Shown in pieces: positions 56,401 through 64,000 of a stretch of DNA of 64,000 nucleotides. Positions within the stretch are counted from its first letter, which is position 1; each line of letters starts with the position of its first letter. The position numbers and the translations under genes are program-made. Source of the stretch: Hydrangea macrophylla (taxonomy: Eukaryota; Streptophyta; Magnoliopsida; Cornales; Hydrangeaceae); contig CM066992.1 of the NCBI GenBank assembly GCA_033977485.1, positions 106,317,450 through 106,381,449 of the forward strand. The letters are read 5' to 3'. The notes under the pieces are model-generated. The model was not told the origin of the DNA and did not search any database. It was given only the letters and a program-made list of their open reading frames with translations.

Positions 56401-59400
56401 TCGTGAACAAAGTGGGGAATCGAGATCGAATCAACCTCACTAAGGAAGGATTGATAGGAATTAGACAGCCTGATAAGAAACATACTAGGCAATGTGATAG
56501 TTAGTACTACTTGAAAGGATTCAGCGAGAAGGGGGGCGACGAATTCGAGTAGGATGACGGGGAGGAGAATATCAGAAACTAAAGGAGGAGGAGAGATACC
56601 TGAGTTCGGAGAAGAAGCAGGCAGGGGATTCAGAGAGCGTGGACGACGAGAATGCACTTGTGAGGGATTAGTGGTAATGATCGGAGGCAATGATCCACTA
56701 GAGGACTCAAGTATAAAAATTTGTCACAACCCGGAGTAGCCAAAAATAAGGAAAATTTAAAATTTCCTTTCTGGACCCGTAGGGAATGACGAGTTACATA
56801 AAACTGACCTGTCCGTGCAACATTCTAACATAGATATATCAGAGTAAGAAAATTCATAAAGTCTAATGGTATTCATGGGGGAACTTGAAATGTTTGCTAC
56901 TTAGGCTATTACAGAAGTTCCTAATGAAAACCACAAAAGTAAATATAAGTTTGGGCGACAGAGGCCACTTAAGTTATTACATTAACAAAAGATAGTTATT
57001 TAAAACATAAAGGAAGTCTTAATACGGAAGTAGGCTAGAGTCCTTCTGGCTGGCAAACCCATGCCCTTCATTATCATACTCTTCTTGAAGTCGTCCTCAG
57101 TACGGTCTTCCTGATAGTTCTCCTCTTGAGGATAGTAATATTCATCTTCAAGGTCACCTTGATAATCCTCCTCGTTATGACCTAGACGTAATATGTCCAG
57201 GGCAGGGGGAAGAGCCGTTAGCTTTTGAAGCTAAGTGAGTTCGTCTAACCGATCACTCCTAATTCAATTAATAATATGCAAATACAACAAGTATCTTGGA
57301 AATAAACATTGGATGAGCATATGACATGGTAGCATGATGACACAATGCAATATCGATATATTCGACTTTACTCAACTACTATTGACCATAACTCCAAATT
57401 CACTTGACCATGGCACCGACATACCCCTTGACCTCTCTCGTGGGCCAAAGCGGCATCCATGATACAATATTTTCTTCTTACGAATTATGTACCCCTTGAC
57501 CTCTCTCATGGACTAAGGCGATATCATTGACATTACTTCCTTAGATGTATCCCGTAGTCTCTCTCGTGGACTAAGGCGATATCATCGACATTACTTTCTT
57601 AGATGTATCCCGTAGCCTCTCTCGTGGACTAAGGCGATATCATCGACATTACTTTCTTAGATGTATCCCGTAGCCTCTTTCGTGGACTAAGGCGATATCA
57701 TCGACATTACTTTCTTAGATGTATCCCTTAGCCTCTCTCGTGGACTAAAGCGATATCATCGGCATTACTTTCTTAGATGTATCCCTCAGTCTCTCTCGTG
57801 GACTAAAGCGATATCATCGACATAGCCCTTGACCTCTCTCGTGGGCCAGGGCGGCGTAACCTTATCTACCAACTCAAATTCATTCGACTCTTGGACCTTC
57901 GCGGTCCACTCAACATGTATGACATACTGACGGGGTTAGTACCCTTGACTAACCATGCAGACGTCAACGTTGACATCATGACTCGTTTACGTCCATATGA
58001 ATGTCTATGTGATTGTATAATTGTGAATCATAATGAGCATGTATAACCACAGTTATTAACTAAGTATGGAGTTCAGGTATTTAGACATGTGTTCATCATA
58101 TAAATAGTAATTCTGAACATACATATAAATAATACTTATCAGATATGTCCACACAGGACACACTGGATATTTACAATTTGCTCAAAGAGTAATACTATAA
58201 TATACCAAGTGAGTTAGGACGACTCACCTCGATGCGGGTGCGTAAAAGCAAGCGTAATGGTGGTTCCTACAAAGTATATGAATTCATAGAACGTTGATTA
58301 ATAAGCGTACTAGAATTAAGGGCATAATGGTAATTGTGCCGGGTGGGTTCCTAAACCTCAACATGATGATCTGGATATCATTATGAGTATAACGCCATTG
58401 ACTAGACTCAAATCGGAATCTGTCGCATAAAATGCTGGGTTTTCTATACCAGTGTGGGCCCTAAAGATAAGCTGTATTTTTGACCGAGTCGAAAGGTCAC
58501 CAAACTTTAAAGGAATGTTCTAGACATTGTTCTAAGACTCTGGGAACTGACCGCATATTTTTCTGAGCTACGATTTATTTTCTATGAATTATTGAAGTTC
58601 TAAACGTCTAGTAATATACTGCGAGGTCCCACATTTATGAAATATAATTTGGGATTATATTCCGTTTTTATAATTATTTTTATCAAATACTAGGCCTTAA
58701 AATAGGCTAGTAGTATTTTTCTCATAATTTTCGGAGTTCGTTTGGTATTTAAATAATTTAAATACGACCAAACGGGTCCTTTATAAATAATTAATAATTA
58801 TTAAAATACTAAAGTTTGGGTCTTATAAATAAGTATTTATAAAATAGGGCATCAGACCTTTAGGGAAAGTTAATATAATTTTTTCATTATTTAAATTTGT
58901 CATTAGGTATTTATTACCTAATTATTTTAATCTAAGACAAGTACTTTTATTTATTAAAAAATAATTACATAATAAGTATATTGTATAAGAATTACATTAT
59001 AATTTCATAATATAAGATTATTTTAAAAAATAATATTTCAGATTATTAAAATATAATTCTTGGGCATTTAAAACTAACTTTTTTTTTAGAATGATTTTAA
59101 CTATTTATAACTATTTATAGTTATTTATTTATATACAATATATAAATAATATGTTTATATACTAATCTCAGTTAGCAGATGAAAATAATAACTAATTATT
59201 GTTAAAACAGATTATAAAAACCATAATCAGGATTAATAGGATAATTAAGAATATAAAATTAACTTTATTAATTACTAAGAAGGATCCGCGGGTCATACTT
59301 GATCCAACCCGAACCCACCGGTTACCCATTTACGCTCTAGGGCTGATCCAACTTAAAAGATCCGAACCGGATCCATTAGATTAATATAATCCGAACCCTC

Positions 59401-62400
59401 AACCACTTATACACACAATTAGATCCAAACCCAAGCCCATGACCTGACCCAAATTAATATAAAACGGGTAAACGATATAACCCAGTAACCTTTCTTCTCC
59501 GGCGATCCTATGCAGCCGCCGGTGGGGCCGTTTTCGCCGGAAAACTTCTCCAGCTCATAACTTGCTCATTACTGCATAGAAATTCGTGAAATTAACGGGA
59601 AAATGTTCGGTTTGGGGTCCTCTACCACATAGTGTGAGCTGAGAGTTGGGTTTACTCATTTAAGGTTCCCACGAATCAATTATTCTTTTGGCCATTTTAA
59701 TGAATAATGGCTTGCATGTATATCCAAACGTTACCTATTACAAAAACTGCTTCTCGGGGGTTTATCTGGGTCCTTAAGGTTCTGTTTGGTGTAATAAAAA
59801 TGGGCTTTGATCATGTTTGAAAGATAAAGCTCCGGTGAGTGAGCTTTAATGGCTACCGGAGCTTGTTGAGAGCCTTAGGCTCTGTTTGGTTCGTGTGAGA
59901 AGGGTCAGGGCGTGTGTGTGAGAGTGTGTGAGTGTACCAAAGTAATACAGGAGGTAGGGGTTTACCTATAGGAGTCTCGGATCTTCTCTCTGTTTTTCCG
60001 TCTCCGGTGAGCTCTCTTCTCTCTTCTCCTTCTTCCTTTATGAGTCTGCGGGTGTGTGTGCACAGGGTGAGGGTGATGTAGAGAGTGAGGGCAGTGTGAG
60101 TGGTTGGTTCTCTCTCTCCCAAACTCTTGGTGGTTCTCTCTCTCTCCTAAACTCTCATATATATATATATATATATACACAGCACTACATATATACACAT
60201 ATCAATATGTATGCAAGCAGATTCTATAAATCTGCATGATTGAAGGGTTGAGGGTGAGTGATGGAGGGGAGGTAATTGAGAGGTGTCCTAGGGGGAGGGG
60301 TGAAGCCGGCGGTTGGGGAGTGTGTGGGGTAATGTCCGGCGTGTTATGGGGGTTTGTTTGGGTAGGGAAGATTACACAGTGGATTAAGGTAGGTTAGGTT
60401 AGTACAATGCCATATTTAAGTTGATTCCTATTTCCATAATTGTATGAGTTAGTCGTCGCCAGGAATACGTGCCGTGCAGTCCAAAATAAACGCAGATTTT
60501 ATGGGTTAACGTGCAAAGTCAGTCTGGGTCTTTAACTGCAGTCTAAAATGCAATAATTAAATATGTATTTATATATAACCAGTTTTCTGGGTTCACGAAA
60601 TCAAAACACCGGAAATTAATACGAACGAAATACGGGGACTCATTATATTAATCACAGAAATTTGCGGGTATTACAAAATCGGCCGCGGAAGCGGAGAATT
60701 ATCCTCCATGGCAGTCTCCACAGCTGCCCGGTGAGGGAGAAGAACCTGAAAAGAAAGACAGTTCATAGGAAGGTGACATCTAAAGAGTGATAAAAGTGAC
60801 GAGGGACAAGATCATAGCACCTATACCCTTTTGACATAGAGGAATATCCTAGGAAGCCTTATCATCAAGTTTGGTACGGGTAGGACTTTTATTTTGGACA
60901 AAGCAAGTACACCCAAAGACACGTGGTAAGATAGGAAAGAGAGTACTATCAGATTGAAGGACATGAAGAGGAGCCTTCCCGAATAGTACCCGACTAGGAG
61001 TACGATTTATAAGGTAGGTGGCAGTGAGAACAGTCATGTGCCAGGAATATTTGGGAACTCCCATACAACATAATAGACATCGAACCACAGACATAATGTG
61101 ATGATTCTTATGTTTTGCCACACCATTGTGCTCAGGGTGTAGGGACAGGTAAGTTGCTGGAGAATATCACTTTTGTTAAGTTCAGACCGAAACTTATCTG
61201 TTATATAGACTCGACCAATATCTGACCGAGTATTACGCACAACAGTATGATATTGGGTTTTGATCATTTGCAGAAAATTTCTAAAATGTGTGAAGACTTC
61301 ATATTTTTTTTCTTCATTAGATAATCCCAAGTACGATGTAATCATCAATAAATGTGACATAATAACAGTGTTGAGAGAGGGCCGTGATAGGTGAAGGCCC
61401 CACACATCAGAATGGATAAGATCAAAGGCACTAGGTGCCAGGTGCATGCGGGGAATATAGGTAGTGCGAGTATGTTTTAACAGTTCACATATCACACATT
61501 TAAAATTAGACTCCTTGCAAGCTTTATTTAAATAAGGAAATAACCAACACAAATACTGAAAATTTGCATGTCCTAGACGAGCATGCCACAAGTCTAATGT
61601 TTGAAGAGAAAAGACATTACATTATTATTCGAGATTGGCAAAACTTTATTTGTGACTGGAAAAACAGAAGCTTGGAGACTGGAGGACACTTTGGAAAATG
61701 GAGGATCACCAAAGTAGTAAAGGCCGTCTCGTTCATATAGCTGAAAACTCGACTGAGAAAGATGAGGACAACCGGACACTCGGTGACCCGGACAGAAGGC
61801 GAAGAGCATGAAACACGCTCTACTGCATCACAAACAGGCCCAACATGGGCAAGACTAGCGGGCAAAGGGTTGCTGGACTGAACCGAAGAGCTCTAGGGTT
61901 GCGTCGCTGGGGTGGGAGAGACTTAGGGGGTGCGACACAGGTCTGGGTGTGGGTTGGTAGGGTCGGCGAGGACTAGGTGTGGGCTAGTGGCTTGCGGCGT
62001 AGGTGTGGCGGGGATGTTACTAGGCTATGATACCAAAAAGTCTTTGGGAAAAGGATAAATCTTTATTGTTGTACATTCCCCTGTTTATATAGTTATACAA
62101 GATGTGTATGTGTATAAAAGGAAAGAAATAACTCACAATAAAAGAAAAAGATAAGGTCAACATGACCATACATGAGAGAATAAAAATCAGCATAAAATAA
62201 TAATAAAATCTCCTAATTCCTACAGTGTCAAACTTGGTCTATTTAAGAACAAAATTGTCTTTTGGGGTAATATTTATACATTTTGGAGTCTATTTATCAA
62301 CAATGTATGGTGTCAAATTGAGTTTGGAACACTTAATTGGTGGACTAGACTACATTTGGGCTAAAATATCACATGTACTAAAAAAATTCTCAAATTTTGG

Positions 62401-63880
62401 GGTGGGCTAGACTAGTACCTCCACCCCTGGTCATCACACTTTTGCAACAGGCCTCCTTGAACAAGCAATTGAACTGATTTTTGCATGGTTCAACACTGTT
62501 ACATGGAGAACAAGCAATTGGACTGTGTTTGCATGGTTCAACACTGTTACATGGAAGCAAATACTTGTGCTACCTAGTCTTGGATTCTTCAGATAATTAG
62601 GGTTATATTTCCTTATTGGGAGATAAGGATGAAAAACAGGGAATGAATGGAAATAGCAAGGAAAAGGAGAAAGGACATCGGAGCATTTGTAGAGATATGA
62701 GGAAATGATATAAAAGAGGAAGGGAAGAAGACAAGAAGGAGAGTTTGGATTTCAAATACATCGGGGTTTTCTACTTCTCGTGCCTGCAGTCATGTAATGG
62801 TTCTCAAGGTTGGGTGAACACAATTATGCGACCAAGTTTTTATGCTAAAATCTGTGAGTGTCTTACAGTCCCAACGTTGTTGTTGGATTGGCTTGTGTAT
62901 CCTTGCCCACGTTTCCCATTATGCTTTTACTCTATTCGAGCAATTTCTTGTTCTTTTCGTTCTGAAATTTAGCAAATTTGAATTGTATAACATTAAGATC
63001 TTCGGAGACATTTGGCTGATGTGACTTATAGGAGCATGCTTGTATAATAGTGGGTGTTTGTAAAAGTTAATTGATTTCAGCTTCAAATGTAGAAACTTAA
63101 TCACTTCATTGCAGCTTCATATGTAGAAACTTAATCACTGCACAATTATTGCTATCCTAACTGATTGATCTATTCACTTTTCTGTCAATCCTTCACTAGA
63201 ATCTTTATGTTCAAAATAGAGGATCAATAAAGTGTGACTGACAATAAGAACAACTGTCTGTAAGTATTGAATTGTGAATCTAAGTTCAGAGTTCGTACGC
63301 CATTACCCATTTGAAAGGAAGAGGACTTGCTGCTCCATTTTTCTCTTGTTGAGTTCTGTTTCATTATACATTTAATCTAAAGTGGAAGACGGAAGACAAA
63401 CTAACTTTACATCTTACAAATCATCTTCTTTGCAGGCTCTAAGGCTGGAACATAATTTCAAGGGTTTGGCGGATACATACGGTGCAGGTGAGGTTCCCAT
63501 AAAAGAAATGGCTGACAAACTAATGAGGAACACCGATAAAGATGACGAGAGTGTGCTGCCTCACATTTATGCTACCGAATGGGAATACATATTAAGTTCC
63601 ATATTTGTTGAAGCAGAAACTCCAAAGGTAAGAATAAAAAATTCTAGTTACCCTCTTCCTCTTGTGCTTGCATTCATTGATATCCCTTCCAGTGGAAACA
63701 CTTTAAAGAAAAGAAGAAAAAAAAAAAATCTTTTTCAATGCACAGGGGCGTTACGGCACAAGAAGCACCTCTGCATTGTCTGTAAAAACAACTGGGGATG
63801 TATATTTTCACGAAAGGTATTTTGAGAAGGAAATGTGGAAGGAAGAGACAGTAACTTATCAAATTGAGATGATGAAGTAG
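50491..63880 (+). CDS. TANGO2: TANGO2 / NRDE-family protein, five exons, complete
   Basis: Exons: 50491-50573, 50693-50876, 52022-52228, 63436-63627, 63746-63880. All introns are GT-AG. The spliced CDS is 801 bp (266 residues plus stop), normal for plant members. The start ATG gives MCIAVFQWQAHPLYPFLLLL, and the family-naming NRDE lies at residues 21-24. Other marks are PLAWWEGGQILGGRDGLAGG, TWLACTR, TNVREL, HAKSRGDLP, YNGFNLILADL, SPGIHVLSNARLDSPWPK and the C-terminal GRYGTRSTSAL. The animal homologue is linked to Golgi organisation, lipid and energy metabolism, and haem trafficking; the plant role is not settled. The fold resembles Ntn hydrolases and Cys2 is well placed to be an exposed nucleophile, but no reaction is proven. 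Intron 3 is 11.2 kb because of transposons, yet its splice sites and all exons are intact. Confidence 0.95.
50877..52021 (+). other. TANGO2 intron 2
   Basis: This is a 1.15-kb intron without recognised elements. Short open frames on both strands are not supported by any motif. The acceptor is TTGGTTGCAG. Confidence 0.8.
52488..52641 (-). mobile_element. Fragment of a copia-type element (LTR and PBS) in TANGO2 intron 3
   Basis: On the minus strand a short LTR-like stretch starting TGTTAGATATTATTAG ends before ATGATATCAGAGCC, a primer-binding-site-like sequence. No coding part or partner LTR is seen, so it is a remnant. Confidence 0.45.
53054..54163. mobile_element. Non-autonomous hAT-type element (1.1 kb)
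   Basis: It is flanked by the perfect 8-bp duplication TCGTGTAC (53046-53053 and 54164-54171), the length made by hAT transposases. Both ends are rich in GGCGCG/GCGCC (53075-53200 and 54080-54130); the outer ends CTCTGTTGTGAAAGGC and GCCTTAAATAACCTTG are partly complementary. The middle (53330-53700) is a (CTT)n-rich tract that creates long Ser/Phe/Leu frames, which are not genes. Confidence 0.75.
54632..54654 (+). repeat. Run of 23 G
   Basis: An uninterrupted G run follows T9 and GGA. It lies in intron 3 of TANGO2. The exact length is doubtful because sequencing errors are common in such runs. Confidence 0.8.
54741..54906 (-). repeat. 3' LTR of the intronic copia element
   Basis: About 166 bp matching 62037-62224 except for a gap of about 20 bp. 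Read on the minus strand it starts TGTTGGAATTAGGAG after the PPT. Confidence 0.8.
55190..56690 (-). pseudogene. Copia RT and RNase H, broken
   Basis: In minus-strand order the fragments are: linker and RT entry (56328-56690, ending AMKAEMDALQGNQT); RT fingers (55861-56244, QLDVNNVFLNGDL); RT catalytic part (55697-55942, with ISVYVDDINITGN and LGPLRYFLGI); and the RNase H side (55190-55468, HILRYLKTCPG). Frame changes between all pieces and stops inside them show it is a relic. Confidence 0.88.
56722..60675 (-). mobile_element. Long LTR (3.95 kb) inserted in the copia element
   Basis: It starts TGTCACAACCCGG and ends GCGGGTATTACA (minus strand: TGTAATACCCGC...GGTTGTGACA). It is flanked by AAATT and AAATC, a 4/5 match as target duplication. 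The end sequences and the internal block GGACCCGTAGGGAATGACGAG resemble the solo LTR at 30074-34261, so it belongs to a related gypsy family. No PBS, PPT or gag-pol is found, so it is a solo LTR of unusual length. It carries 58-bp tandem repeats and a (TA)n near 60155-60176. Confidence 0.78.
57485..57832. repeat. 58-bp tandem repeat, six copies
   Basis: The unit AGATGTATCCCGTAGCCTCT... repeats with period 58 at 57543, 57601, 57659, 57717 and 57775, with a more diverged first unit from 57485. Related partial units (CCTTGACCTCTCTCGTGGGC) flank it at 57420-57480 and 57820-57850. Confidence 0.9.
60849..61865 (-). pseudogene. Copia gag-pre-integrase and integrase, broken
   Basis: The fragment 61034-61591 starts MWHARLGHANFQYL (the pre-integrase motif), then CVICELLKHTRTTY (zinc region) and FDLIHSDVWG (first catalytic Asp). 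It then loses frame near the second Asp. The fragment 60849-61121 continues with MAKHKNHHIMSVVRCLL, YLINRTPSRVL and HVLQSDSTLFPILPRVFGC. 61594-61865 is a poorly conserved upstream part. Stops and shifts make it inactive. Confidence 0.85.
62037..62224 (-). repeat. 5' LTR of the intronic copia element
   Basis: About 188 bp, matching 54741-54906. On the minus strand it starts TGTAGGAATTAGGAG and runs into the PBS (TGGTATCATAGCC) without the usual terminal CA. Confidence 0.8.
62231..63435 (+). other. Distal part of TANGO2 intron 3
   Basis: Two small tandem duplications are seen. One is about 50 bp (GAACAAGCAATTG...GTTACATGGA, at 62458-62507 and 62508-62555). The other is about 34 bp (CAGCTTCAAATGTAGAAACT, at 63078-63111 and 63112-63145). 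No other element is recognised. The acceptor is TTCTTTGCAG. Confidence 0.7.
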
Positions 63881-64000
63881 ACAGGTGGGTTTTTCTGCAT
63901 TGAGTAAACTGAACTGCTCCTGAGAAAATGAACTGCCCACTCATCTATATTTATGCAGCTACCATTAAGTTCAAATAAGTCCTGTCGATGTATGCCCTCA
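63881..64000 (+). other. TANGO2 3' UTR start
   Basis: Sequence after the TAG stop codon up to the window end; no polyadenylation signal can be fixed. Confidence 0.6.

Larger units (their letters stand above)
54741..62224 (-). mobile_element. Ty1/copia retrotransposon, dead, in TANGO2 intron 3
   Basis: Both sides carry GTGTCA (54735-54740 and 62225-62230) as target duplication. Short LTRs lie at 54741-54906 and 62037-62224. On the minus strand the order is 5' LTR, PBS (TGGTATCATAGCC near 62022-62034), gag/pre-integrase, integrase, RT, RNase H, PPT (TTGAGGGGGAG), 3' LTR. This is antisense to TANGO2. Many stops and frameshifts are present, and an LTR at 56722-60675 splits it between integrase and RT. 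Confidence 0.88.

Noticed and set aside
57485..57832. Regular 58-bp repeats as a possible CRISPR array
   Set aside because: The repeats are contiguous without unique spacers and lie in a plant LTR. This is a minisatellite.

Overview
This is nuclear DNA of a flowering plant, most likely a eudicot. The evidence is AT-rich sequence, genes split by GT-AG introns, and dense plant transposons: Ty1/copia, Ty3/gypsy of Tekay type, a TRIM, a MULE, and hAT-, Harbinger-, Stowaway- and Mutator-type MITEs. The species cannot be fixed from the sequence. There is no sign of bacterial, organellar or CRISPR sequence.

Only two ordinary host genes are visible. On the minus strand at 2132-6980 lies a GT8 galacturonosyltransferase (GAUT family, closest to GAUT3), which makes pectin homogalacturonan in the Golgi. 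Its C-terminal six exons are clear and its N-terminal two are tentative. On the plus strand at 50491-63880 lies a complete five-exon TANGO2/NRDE-family gene of 266 codons. Its third intron has grown to 11.2 kb by transposon insertion.

Layout. 1-1796: 3' end of a copia element (intact RT-RNase H plus LTR). 2132-6980: GAUT gene. 7000-8820: its upstream region, with microsatellites, a (TTGGG)6 tract and a Harbinger-type MITE nested in another. 8959-34990: a deep transposon nest. A MULE transposase gene (28565-34990, minus) was split by a long solo LTR. Part of that LTR plus a piece of the MULE was then duplicated in inverted orientation (left arm 8959-28069, right arm 29909-33413). Later a Tekay retrotransposon (9501-27179) entered the left arm and another solo LTR (30871-32889) entered the right arm. 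A foldback MITE then landed in the Tekay 5' LTR, and finally a coding-free LTR element (18771-26447) landed inside that MITE. Target-site duplications (TSDs) support most of these steps.

35337-50000: a Mutator-type MITE, a decayed gypsy gag with an LTR flanked by both a PPT and a PBS, a Helitron-like 3' end, a very small TRIM (71-bp interior), a 294-bp Mutator-type foldback MITE with a 9-bp TSD, and a solo LTR. 50001-64000: a Stowaway MITE in the TANGO2 promoter, then TANGO2 with a hAT-type element and a complete but dead copia element (54741-62224) in intron 3. That copia is itself split by a 3.95-kb LTR.

The least expected signal is a set of short palindromes clustered inside LTRs. CAGTCGACTG occurs 8-10 times in each of three long LTRs and is also present in the TRIM. 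Different palindromes (TCGATCGA type and GACCGGTC type) are clustered in the same way in two other LTR families. I found no coding system of a new kind. The novelty here is in non-coding element structure.
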